From: Lichenicola sp964658455
GTDB lineage: Bacteria; Pseudomonadota; Alphaproteobacteria; Acetobacterales; Acetobacteraceae
Assembly: GCA_964658455.1 (NCBI GenBank)
Contig: CAZZZA010000140.1
Coordinates: 1-7,270 of the forward strand
Direction of reading: 5' to 3'
DNA length: 7,270 nt
Below are positions 1 to 7,270 of this stretch, one piece after another. The position numbers and the translations under genes are program-made. The notes under the pieces were generated by a model, which worked only from the letters and a program-made list of their open reading frames with translations, had not been told where the DNA came from and made no database searches. Position 1 is the first letter of the stretch, and each line of letters opens with the position of its first letter.

Positions 1-1980
1 ACCGCCCCGCCCGGACAGCGGCACCGGCTGCTGCGGCGGCTGCTGTGCGGCACGGTGTTCGCGCTGGCGCTGGCGGCGCCGCAACTGGTCGCCTTCGCCG
101 ACCTGCTGCCCGACGCCTTTCTCGGCAGCCATGCCGGGACGGTGCAGGCCGCCCTGCCGGCGCCCGGTTTCGCGCTGTGGCTGATGCCAGTGCTGGCCGG
201 GCCGATCTTCTTCGGCGGTCAGTGGCTGCTCTGGTATGCGCTCGGCGGCTATCTCGGCACCGCGCCGGTGCTGCTGGCGCTGCTCGGGCTCGGCGCCCGG
301 GGCGGCGCCAGGAGGGACGCGGGGGCGGAGACCGGGGCGCGCCGGCTGCTGGCCGGCTGGATCGTCTGCATCGCCGGGCTGGCCGCCGGGCTGGCGCCGT
401 TCGTCGCCCTGGCGCGGCTGGTGCCGCCGCTCGGCCGGGTGCTGGTGTCGCGCTACGCCAACGGCTCGCTGTCGCTGGCGCTGGTGCTGCTGGCCTGTTT
501 CGCGCTGCAGGACTGGACCCTGCGCCGCACCGCGCGACGCGCCGGCATGCGCGCCGCGCTGGCCTGCCTGCTGCTGCTGGCGCTGTGCATGCGCCTGGCG
601 TGGCCGGTGCTCGCCGCCGTGTCCGGCGTGCCCGGGGCGATGGCGGCGCGGCTGGCGTCGCTCGGGCTGGCACTGGCGACCACGCTGCTGCTGGCCTGGC
701 TGCTCGGCGGACCGCCGGGCCGGCGCCGGCTGCACGGCGTGGTGGCGGCGGCGTCGGTCGAGACGCTGCTGCTGTTCTGCGTGCCGCTGCTGTCGGCGAC
801 GCCGCATCCGGCGCGGTTCGACACCGCGACCGTCGACGCGTTGCGCGAGCGGCTGGGCGTGCAGCGCGTCACCAGCCTGGGCGGGGTGATGAACCCGAAC
901 TACGGGGCCTATTGGGGCATCGCGTCGATCAACCACAACGCGATCCCGCTGCCGCTGCGCTGGACCAAGCAGGTGCACGACGCGATCGATCCCGCCACCG
1001 ACCCGGTCCAGTTCTACGGCGCCGACGGCCCCGACGCGGCGGGCACCGCGCGCCGGGCGGCGGCGCTGCTGGCGCACCTTTCGGCGCTGCGGGCGCTGGG
1101 GGTGGCGGCACTCGTCACCCCGCCCGGGGCCGGCCTGCCGGGCGATGCTCAGGTGCCGGCGGCCGGGCGGCTCGATGCCGGCTACGCGACGCTCGTGGCC
1201 GGGGAGTCGCTGTCGGCCGCCTATCCGCCGGCCGGCCCGGCGCCGGCGGCGATCGGCAGCCTGCAGCTGGTGGTCGGCACCTTCCGCGGCGCCGCCAGCG
1301 GCACGCTGCAAGCGCGCCTGTGCGACCGCACCGCCTGCGCGCAGGGCACGGCCGAGCTCGGCGGCGCGGCGGACAACGCCCCGCTTTCGATCCGGCTCGA
1401 CCGGCCGCTCACGGCGGGGTCCGGTCTCGTGCTGCGCCTGTCGCATCCCGACGGCGCCGCGGTCGCGGTGGCGCTGTGGCGGATACCGGGCGGGCTCCTG
1501 CCGCGCCTGTGGCTCGGCGCGCAGGATGCGCCGGTGCTGGTGCGTCGCGGCGCCGCCGCCGACCTCTATGCGCTGCCGAACCCGGCGCCCTATGCCGAGG
1601 CAACGCCTGGCTGCGCGCTGCGGCTCCGCTCGCGCACCGACATGGTCGCCGACTGTCCCGCCGGCGGCACGCTGCTGCGCCGCGAGCTGTTCATGCCGGG
1701 CTGGCGGGTGCGGCTGGACGGGCCGGCGCGGCTGGGCTGGCGGCCGGTACGGCCGGACGGCGCCGGGATGCAGGCCGGCCTGTTCCAGGGGGTGACGCTG
1801 CCGGCGGGACGGTGGCGGGTCCGGTTCGCCTACGCGCCGCCGCATGCCTGGCTCGGATGGTGCGGGCTGGCGCTCGCCGGCGCCATGGCGGTGACGCGGA
1901 TCGCCGGCTTCCTGGCCGGACGGCGCGCGATCCGGGCCCGAACAGCGTTTGACTTGGATCGGTCGCGACCGGCACTCTGA
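1..1980 (+). CDS. Polytopic membrane protein, YfhO/GT-C-like, 5' end missing
   Basis: The reading frame is open from the first base, so the true start lies upstream; 659 residues are visible. The GTG at 55 falls inside a hydrophobic segment and is an unlikely start. Counting from the window edge, hydrophobic membrane-like segments lie near residues 16-38, 82-99, 116-141, 156-172, 185-210, 218-237 and 246-266. A long soluble region follows (about 267-612), then a last membrane segment at 617-640 and a basic tail. The soluble region carries GGVMNPNYGAYWGIAS and, near its end, FMPGWRVRLDG followed by GVTLPAGRWRVRFAY. This resembles the C-terminal pattern of YfhO-type membrane proteins (PGW..xVDG, then GVxLPAG..xVxFxY), a family related to GT-C glycosyltransferases and linked to cell-surface glycan modification. 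Substrate and catalytic residues cannot be judged because the N-terminal part, where GT-C active-site acids normally lie, is absent. The family call is by recalled resemblance and is moderate; coding status is secure. It is probably not functionally tied to the arginine genes downstream. Confidence 0.75.
   Translation, partial: TAPPGQRHRLLRRLLCGTVFALALAAPQLVAFADLLPDAFLGSHAGTVQAALPAPGFALWLMPVLAGPIFFGGQWLLWYALGGYLGTAPVLLALLGLGARGGARRDAGAETGARRLLAGWIVCIAGLAAGLAPFVALARLVPPLGRVLVSRYANGSLSLALVLLACFALQDWTLRRTARRAGMRAALACLLLLALCMRLAWPVLAAVSGVPGAMAARLASLGLALATTLLLAWLLGGPPGRRRLHGVVAAASVETLLLFCVPLLSATPHPARFDTATVDALRERLGVQRVTSLGGVMNPNYGAYWGIASINHNAIPLPLRWTKQVHDAIDPATDPVQFYGADGPDAAGTARRAAALLAHLSALRALGVAALVTPPGAGLPGDAQVPAAGRLDAGYATLVAGESLSAAYPPAGPAPAAIGSLQLVVGTFRGAASGTLQARLCDRTACAQGTAELGGAADNAPLSIRLDRPLTAGSGLVLRLSHPDGAAVAVALWRIPGGLLPRLWLGAQDAPVLVRRGAAADLYALPNPAPYAEATPGCALRLRSRTDMVADCPAGGTLLRRELFMPGWRVRLDGPARLGWRPVRPDGAGMQAGLFQGVTLPAGRWRVRFAYAPPHAWLGWCGLALAGAMAVTRIAGFLAGRRAIRARTAFDLDRSRPAL
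1949..1977 (+). promoter_or_regulatory. Possible promoter/operator for argD inside the 3' end of the upstream gene
   Basis: TTGACT at 1949-1954 matches five of six bases of a sigma-70 -35 box. A perfect 12-base palindrome, CGGTCGCGACCG, lies just after it at 1960-1971, where an operator might sit. The -10 position (about 1972-1977) has no good match, which is common in GC-rich alphaproteobacteria but leaves the call weak. The stretch still encodes the last residues of the membrane protein, and its codons (ACA, TTT, TTG, GAT) are unlike the gene's usual GC-ending codons, as expected if the DNA carries a second function. Confidence 0.25.
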
Positions 1981-1990
1981 GCCCCGGTGT

Positions 1991-2022
1991 GCCGGCCTGG
2001 CCATGATCGTCTGGCGGCCGGC
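1991..2022 (+). other. Hairpin in the argD leader
   Basis: GCCGGCC at 1991-1997 pairs with GGCCGGC at 2016-2022, giving a 7-bp all-GC stem. A further GCC/GGC (2000-2002 with 2013-2015) can extend it past a two-base bulge, leaving a 10-base loop. No T-run follows, so it is not a classical intrinsic terminator. It could aid termination of the upstream gene, affect the argD leader, or be chance in GC-rich DNA. Confidence 0.3.
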
Positions 2023-2029
2023 TCCGCAT

Positions 2030-2035
2030 GAGGAA
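2030..2035 (+). promoter_or_regulatory. Ribosome binding site of argD
   Basis: GAGGAA lies about 11 bases before the ATG at 2047. The spacing is slightly long but it is the only purine-rich Shine-Dalgarno-like run in the gap. It supports the ATG at 2047 over the second in-frame ATG at 2062. Confidence 0.6.
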
Positions 2036-2046
2036 AACCCGTCACG

Positions 2047-3266
<1,220 letters not shown>

Positions 3267-3270
<4 letters not shown>

Positions 3271-4280
3271 GTACCGCCTTGCAGGACCGGCCGGCGCTCG
3301 CCGCCGACGCGCCACGGCATTTCCTCGAGTTGCGCGACATCGAGCCGGCGCTGCTGCGTCGGATCGTCGAGGCCGGCCGCCGGCTGAAGCCGATCCGGCG
3401 CGACGCGCACGCGCCGCGGCCGCTGGCCGGGCTGACGCTGGGGCTGATGATGGAGAAGCCCTCCACCCGCACCCGGGTCTCGTTCGAGGTGGCGATGCGC
3501 CAGCTCGGCGGCGAGGTGGTGGTGCTGAGCCCGCGCGACATGCAGCTTGGACGCGGCGAGACCATCGCAGATACCGCCCGCGTGCTGGGGCGGTTCCTGG
3601 ACGGGCTGGTGCTGCGCACCGACAACCCGGCCAAGCTGCGCGAACTGGCGGCGCATGCCGGCATACCGGTGATCAACGGGCTCACCGCGCGGTCGCACCC
3701 GGTGCAGCTGCTGGCCGACATCATGACCTTCGAGGAGCATCGCGGGCCGATTGAGGGCCGGCTCGTCACCTGGTGCGGCGACGGCAACAACGTCGCCTCG
3801 AGCTGGATCGAGGCGGCGATCCGGTTCGGCTTCACCCTCAACCTGGCGACGCCGCCGGACCTGATGCCGTCGGCGACGGTGCTGGAATGGGCGGCGCGCG
3901 AGATCGCCGCCGGCGCCAAGGGCCGGATCGTGCTGGTGCCGGACCCGGCCAAGGCGGTGCGCGGCGCCGCCTGCGTGGTGACCGATACCTGGGTCAGCAT
4001 GTCGGACGACCCGACCGAGAACCGGCATACAAGGCTCGAGGCCTACCGGGTCGACGAGGCGCTGATGGCGCAGGCGGCGGCGGACGCGCTGTTCATGCAC
4101 TGCCTGCCCGCGCATCGCGGCGAGGAGGTGAGCGACGCGGTGATCGACGGCCGCTGGTCGGTGGTGTTCGACGAGGCGGAGAACCGGCTGCACGCGCAGA
4201 AGGGCCTGCTCTCCTGGGCGCTGGGCGGCGCGGACTGGGACGCGCCCCCGGTCCCGTCGGGCGCCCAGGGCCGGCGCTGA
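3267..4280 (+). CDS. argF: Ornithine carbamoyltransferase (ArgF)
   Basis: It joins carbamoyl phosphate to ornithine to give citrulline in the arginine pathway and acts in the cytosol, normally as a trimer. The product is 337 residues, slightly on the long side for the family. Motifs in order: STRTR at 66-70 (carbamoyl phosphate binding), HPVQLLAD at 144-151, DGNNV at 172-176 (ornithine-side binding), DTWVSM at 240-245 (mobile loop that closes on ornithine) and HCLP at 278-281 with the catalytic cysteine at 279. All key residues are present. The usual SMG of the mobile loop reads SMS (Ser246 in place of Gly). The DGNNV and SM-loop pattern indicates ornithine rather than aspartate carbamoyltransferase. 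The ATG at 3267 is chosen because it overlaps the argD stop as ATGA and has the best alignment to the family; no strong Shine-Dalgarno precedes it, so translation probably depends on coupling to argD. The frame is open further upstream inside argD, but that sequence is Gly/Ala/Arg-rich shadow. Confidence 0.95.
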
Positions 4281-4327
4281 ACCGGCGCGCTTTGCCGACG
4301 CCCGGGCACACCCCATCTGGGACAATC

Positions 4328-5332
4328 ATGGTCGATACGCCCGCCTTCCTCGATCCCAACCGCCCCGATGTTCCCGACATCGTGGTGCCGCGCGGCGTGA
4401 CGCCGTTCTTCCTGCCCGGCCGGCCGGTGCGCGGCCGGCTGGTTCGGCTCGGCCCGCTGGCCGACGCGCTGCTCTCGCGCCACGACAATCCGGCGCCGGT
4501 GACGCGGCTGGCCGGCGAGGCGCTGGCGCTGGTCGCGGGTCTGGCCTCGGCGCTCAAGTTCCAGGGCTCGTTCAGCCTGCAGGCCAAGGGCAGCGGCCCG
4601 GTCTCGATGCTGCTGGCCGACTGCACCCATTCCGGGGCGCTGCGCTTCCACGCCCGCTTCGACCCGGAACGCATGGGCAGGACCCTCGATGCCGATGCCG
4701 CCCCCAGCGCCAGGGCGCTGCTCGGCGACGGCTACCTGGCCTTCACCGTCGATCAGGGCGAGGGCATGGACCGCCACCAGGGAATCGTCGCCATCGAGGG
4801 CGATTCGCTCTCGGCGATGGCCGGCCATTATTTCGAGACCAGCGAGCAGCATGCGTGCCGGATCAGGCTGGCCTGCCGCCGGACCCCGTCGGGCTGGCGC
4901 GCCGGCGCGCTGGTGCTGGAGCGGATCGCCGGCGAAGGCGGCATCGACGACGATCCCGGCCGTGAAGGCGACAATGCGGTGCTGGACGCGGCGCGGCTGA
5001 CGCGGAGCGGCACCGACGACGAGGCCTGGGTCAACGCCCTGGCGCTGGCGGCCACGCTCGGCGAGGAGGAGCTGCTCGACGATTCGCTGCCGGCCGAGGA
5101 CGTGCTGTTCCGGCTGTTCCACGAGGGCGGCGTCGCCGCCGACCGGCCGCGCGCGCTGGCCTATGGCTGTCGCTGCACCCGCGCCAGGCTGGCCGGCATC
5201 CTGGAGGGCTTCCCGGCCGAGGATCTCGACCACATGCAGATCGGCGGCGACATCGTGATGACCTGCGAGTTCTGCGTGCTCGATTTCCGCTTCCCGCGCG
5301 ATACCGTGACCGGGCTCGCACCCAGGGACTGA
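4328..5332 (+). CDS. hslO: Redox-regulated molecular chaperone Hsp33
   Basis: Hsp33 is a cytosolic holdase. It is inactive when reduced and zinc-bound, and is activated by oxidants such as hypochlorite or peroxide with unfolding. The product is 334 residues, longer than the roughly 290 of E. coli, with about 25 extra residues before the conserved fold (which begins near FFLPGRPVRGRLVRL). The core includes LKFQGSFSLQAKGSGPVSML and DQGEGMDRHQGIVAIEGDSL, typical of the N-terminal substrate-binding domain. The redox switch is intact: C281-R-C283, then C313-E-F-C316, with 29 residues between the pairs, close to E. coli spacing. Three further cysteines (99, 177, 183) lie in the core and are not part of the zinc site. 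It starts 47 bases after argF with a weak GGGA five bases before the ATG. The frame is open far upstream through argF, but homology begins only after this ATG. It probably shares the arg transcript, though a separate promoter in the 47-base gap cannot be excluded. Confidence 0.95.
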   Translation: MVDTPAFLDPNRPDVPDIVVPRGVTPFFLPGRPVRGRLVRLGPLADALLSRHDNPAPVTRLAGEALALVAGLASALKFQGSFSLQAKGSGPVSMLLADCTHSGALRFHARFDPERMGRTLDADAAPSARALLGDGYLAFTVDQGEGMDRHQGIVAIEGDSLSAMAGHYFETSEQHACRIRLACRRTPSGWRAGALVLERIAGEGGIDDDPGREGDNAVLDAARLTRSGTDDEAWVNALALAATLGEEELLDDSLPAEDVLFRLFHEGGVAADRPRALAYGCRCTRARLAGILEGFPAEDLDHMQIGGDIVMTCEFCVLDFRFPRDTVTGLAPRD

Positions 5333-5346
5333 GACGGCGCCAGGGC

Positions 5347-5370
5347 GGGGGCGCGGGACCGCGCCATCCC
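5347..5370 (+). terminator. Possible terminator hairpin after hslO
   Basis: GGCGCG at 5350-5355 pairs with CGCGCC at 5360-5365 around a four-base loop. GGG at 5347-5349 can pair with CCC at 5368-5370 past an AT bulge, giving up to nine GC pairs. Only TT follows, not a real T-run, so intrinsic termination would be weak. Its position between hslO and the next unit, 15 bases after the stop, fits a terminator. Confidence 0.35.
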
Positions 5371-5409
5371 TTGCTGGCGGCCGGCATGCTTTGTAGCTTC
5401 GACATAGCT
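5371..5409 (+). promoter_or_regulatory. Possible promoter of the 5430-6509 unit, with an 11-base-spaced direct repeat
   Basis: This stretch is clearly less GC-rich than its surroundings. TTGCTG at 5371-5376 could be a -35 box; 17 bases later TAGCTT at 5394-5399 is only a poor -10 match. TAGCT occurs at 5394-5398 and again at 5405-5409, eleven bases apart, about one DNA turn. It sits just upstream of a strong Shine-Dalgarno, so a promoter here is plausible, but the boxes themselves are weak. Confidence 0.3.
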
Positions 5410-5418
5410 CGCGTTTCT

Positions 5419-5424
5419 GGAGGT
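5419..5424 (+). promoter_or_regulatory. Strong ribosome binding site fixing a GTG start
   Basis: GGAGGT lies five bases before the GTG at 5430. It is the best Shine-Dalgarno in the window and decides the GTG start of the following gene over the first internal ATG at 5508. Confidence 0.8.
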
Positions 5425-5429
5425 CCAGG

Positions 5430-6509
5430 GTGCCGATCTGGCAAGTCTCGCATACTGACGGCCTCTACCAGGTCGCCGACGCCGACGGCGTTCTCTATCC
5501 CCTCACCATGAACGACGTGCCGATCTCGGAATTCAACGAGGGCTGGTCGCCGCGCGGCCTGCAGACCGGGGTGCCGCCGCTGCATGTGCTCGAACTCGAG
5601 CACGTGTCGGGCATGACCACGATCTGGCTGCATGACGAGACGCTGAACTACCGCGCCAATGCGGTGATCGGGCTGCCGGAGCCGGAACGGACCCTGTTCT
5701 TCGACACCATGGATCCGGTGGTGCGCGCGCTCTACGACGAATGCGTGCGCGCGCCGCACGCCTCGATCCCGGCGGTGTCGCACCGCTTCACCGGATTACT
5801 GTCGAACTCGGTGGCGCTGCTGCTCGATGCCTCGATCGAGCGCACCATGACGCCGCCGGATCGGCTGCAGCTGCCGGCGCTCGCCGACCTCGAGGCCGGC
5901 TATGGCGACGGGCCGGTCACGCTGACCGCCGGCTGGTTCGAGGCCGCGCTGGCGGCGCCGCCGGAGCGCGCGCAGGAACGTTTCGACCTGCCCGGACTGC
6001 ACTGCCAGCGCCACCTCGACCCCGCCACCACGCAGGTGTTCTACCTGCTGCGCGGCATCGAGGATGGCGAGCGGCATCTCTACGTGCCCGGCGTCAATCT
6101 GCTGGTCTCGGCGACGCTGGCCGGGCACGACGTGCTGCGCCTGCTGATCCTGTATTACGCCGCCAACACCGATCGCGTGGTCAGCCTGCCCGAGGCGCTC
6201 GACCTGGCGCATGACGTGCTCCCGTCGCTGGCGACGCTGCCGCAGGTGCCGGCACCGGCGCCGACGCACGCGCTGGGCGACGCGCCGCAGCACGCCATGG
6301 CGGAGGACGCGCCCCGCACCAGTTTCGAGGCCCCGCTCTCCGAGACGCCGCAACCGCTCACCCACCCGGACGAGCCGCCGCGCGAGCCGGCCTACGCCGA
6401 GAGCCGGCCGGGCCCAGCCTCAGCCCAGGCCCCGGCCCCGGCCCCGGCCCGGCCGGCGCCGGAGCCGGCGAACTGGTGGCAGCGGCTGCTCGGGCTCGGG
6501 AACGGCTGA
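5430..6509 (+). CDS. Unrecognised 359-residue protein with Pro/Ala-rich linker and Trp-rich tail
   Basis: I do not recognise a family. The start is GTG with a GGAGGT site five bases upstream. There is no signal peptide and no clear membrane segment, so it is probably cytosolic. Residues 1-270 look folded: the N-terminus MPIWQVSHTDGLYQVAD appears rich in beta strands, followed by an acidic mixed region and a hydrophobic stretch at about 218-248 (LYVPGVNLLVSATLAG, then a helix with LRLLILYY). Residues 271-350 are low complexity, rich in Pro, Ala and Glu, ending in a run of PA repeats. The last residues, NWWQRLLGLG, form a short amphipathic helix with two tryptophans that could touch a membrane or a partner. 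The codon pattern matches neighbouring genes. The stop overlaps the start of the lipoprotein gene by one base (TGATG), so the two are probably co-translated and may work together. Coding status is strong because of the start signals, composition and coupling; function is unknown. Confidence 0.85.
   Translation: MPIWQVSHTDGLYQVADADGVLYPLTMNDVPISEFNEGWSPRGLQTGVPPLHVLELEHVSGMTTIWLHDETLNYRANAVIGLPEPERTLFFDTMDPVVRALYDECVRAPHASIPAVSHRFTGLLSNSVALLLDASIERTMTPPDRLQLPALADLEAGYGDGPVTLTAGWFEAALAAPPERAQERFDLPGLHCQRHLDPATTQVFYLLRGIEDGERHLYVPGVNLLVSATLAGHDVLRLLILYYAANTDRVVSLPEALDLAHDVLPSLATLPQVPAPAPTHALGDAPQHAMAEDAPRTSFEAPLSETPQPLTHPDEPPREPAYAESRPGPASAQAPAPAPARPAPEPANWWQRLLGLGNG
6428..6450 (+). repeat. GGCCCC hexanucleotide tandem repeat, about 3.8 copies
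   Basis: Three full GGCCCC units (6428-6433, 6434-6439, 6440-6445) and a partial fourth lie in the linker-coding part of the 359-residue protein gene and encode alternating Pro-Ala. The unit is six bases, so copy-number change would lengthen or shorten the linker without a frameshift. Confidence 0.75.
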
Positions 6510-7270
6510 TGCGCCCGCTCCCACGTGCCGCGAGGCCGGCCACCAGCCTCTACACCAGCTTGGCCGCGAGCCTGGCGCTGGCAGGCCTGCTCGGTCTCGC
6601 CGGCTGCGGCGGCGGCTCCGACACCCCGGCCGCCACCTTCACGCCGCCGAGCTACGCCTATCTGACCAAGCTGCGGCTCAATGTCGGCGACGTCAGGATC
6701 GAGGACCAGGTGCCGCCGGGCGGATCCGGCGCCGATGGCGGCCCGGACCTCGCCGCGTCGGCGCCCTATCCGCCCGACCGCGCGATGCGGCAGATGGCAG
6801 AGGACCGGCTGGTCGCGGCCGGCAATTCCGGCACCGCCGTCTTCACCATCGACCAGGCCGCGATCACCGGCCAGCCGGGCGGCGCCCTGAACGGCACCCT
6901 GGCCGCGCATCTCGACATCATCGGCGCCAAGGGCGGCCATAACGGCTATGCCGAGGCCCATGTCTCGCGCCAGTTCGTGCCAGGTTCCGGCACCGACAAT
7001 GACGGGCTGAAGGGCCAGCTCTACACGCTCACCAACCAGATGATGAGCGACATGAACGTGGAGTTCGAATACCAGCTGCGGCGCACCCTCGGCGACTGGC
7101 TGCTCGACGCCTCCGGCGCCCCGGTCGGCGCCACCGTCGAACAGCAGGCGCTGCCGCCTCCCGGCGGCGCACCGGCGCAGCCGGTGTCCGGGGTGACGCC
7201 GAACTCGGTCGGCGCGCCGGTGCAGCTGGCGCCGCCGCCCTACGCCAGCCCTGCCGGCGTGCCGATGCAG
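6509..7270 (+). CDS. Putative lipoprotein of unknown family, 3' end missing
   Basis: The frame is open from the ATG at 6509 to the window edge (254 codons, no stop), so the C-terminus is missing. A basic N-terminus (MRPLPRAARP), a hydrophobic core at about 18-31 and the lipobox LAGC with Cys33 form a clear type II signal peptide; Gly rather than Asp follows the cysteine, which suits outer-membrane sorting in proteobacteria. After a flexible Gly/Pro-rich linker the mature part reads as strand (52-65, LTKLRLNVGDVRIE), helix (88-104, DRAMRQMAEDRLVAAG), three strands (109-119, 127-138, 146-157) and a long helix (167-200). Residues 201-254 are Pro/Ala/Gly/Val-rich and probably disordered. That order recalls small accessory lipoproteins such as LptE- or PqiC-like ones, but only as a topology inference; no signature motif is seen. 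It overlaps the preceding gene by one base with a weak GGGA about seven bases upstream, implying coupled translation. Confidence 0.85.
   Translation, partial: MRPLPRAARPATSLYTSLAASLALAGLLGLAGCGGGSDTPAATFTPPSYAYLTKLRLNVGDVRIEDQVPPGGSGADGGPDLAASAPYPPDRAMRQMAEDRLVAAGNSGTAVFTIDQAAITGQPGGALNGTLAAHLDIIGAKGGHNGYAEAHVSRQFVPGSGTDNDGLKGQLYTLTNQMMSDMNVEFEYQLRRTLGDWLLDASGAPVGATVEQQALPPPGGAPAQPVSGVTPNSVGAPVQLAPPPYASPAGVPMQ

Noticed and set aside
45..1952. Long + strand open frame overlapping the membrane protein gene in another frame (635 codons)
   Set aside because: Its product is almost entirely Ala, Gly and Arg, the signature of an off-frame reading of GC-rich coding DNA. The frame through 1-1980 gives proper membrane segments and YfhO-like motifs.
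4270..4293. Inverted repeat GCCGG/CCGGC around the argF stop followed by TTT
   Set aside because: The stem is only five pairs with a seven-base loop, and the T-run is three bases. It is too weak to call a terminator, and close direct copies of CCGGCGC suggest it is ordinary GC-rich sequence.
4043..5233. 396-codon - strand open frame across the argF end and hslO
   Set aside because: It is antisense to conserved Hsp33 and ArgF motifs, is low in complexity and shows no start signals.
5031..5783. 250-codon - strand open frame spanning the hslO end and the start of the next gene
   Set aside because: It crosses the intergenic gap but has no Shine-Dalgarno or domain, and its composition becomes Arg/Pro/Gly shadow-like. 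The + strand genes explain the region.
6211..6942. 243-codon + strand open frame over the lipoprotein start
   Set aside because: It is highly Arg/Pro/Ala-rich and off-frame. The frame beginning at 6509 has a full lipobox signal peptide and normal protein composition.

Overview
The window is very GC-rich, with strongly GC-biased third codon positions, and all six supported genes lie on the + strand. The gene order argD-argF-hslO is a familiar alphaproteobacterial arrangement. Together with the base composition and the look of the ArgD, ArgF and Hsp33 proteins, this suggests an alphaproteobacterium, most likely of the Rhodospirillales/Acetobacteraceae type. The order is an inference from composition and recalled gene order; no search was run. 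I found no rRNA, tRNA, CRISPR array, insertion sequence or sign of recent mobile DNA.

Layout. Bases 1-1980 hold the 3' part of a gene for a large polytopic membrane protein with a C-terminal soluble region, resembling the YfhO / GT-C-like membrane proteins. A short gap (1981-2046) with a hairpin and a ribosome binding site leads to argD (2047-3270). The argD stop overlaps the argF start as ATGA (argF 3267-4280). After 47 bases comes hslO (4328-5332), encoding the redox-switched chaperone Hsp33 with all four zinc-binding cysteines. A 97-base gap (5333-5429) holds a possible terminator hairpin, an AT-richer promoter-like stretch and a strong Shine-Dalgarno sequence. It precedes a second transcription unit: an unrecognised 359-residue protein (5430-6509) whose stop overlaps by one base the start of an unrecognised lipoprotein gene (6509 to beyond the window end).

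How the genes work together. ArgD and ArgF catalyse successive parts of arginine biosynthesis (formation of N-acetylornithine, then ornithine to citrulline) and are translationally linked. Hsp33 is a stress chaperone whose neighbourhood with arginine genes is conserved but not mechanistically explained. The last two genes are so tightly joined that they probably act together. One appears cytosolic, with a Pro/Ala-rich linker and a Trp-rich amphipathic tail. The other is an exported lipoprotein whose predicted strand/helix order recalls small outer-membrane assembly or transport-accessory lipoproteins. This pair is the least explained part of the window.
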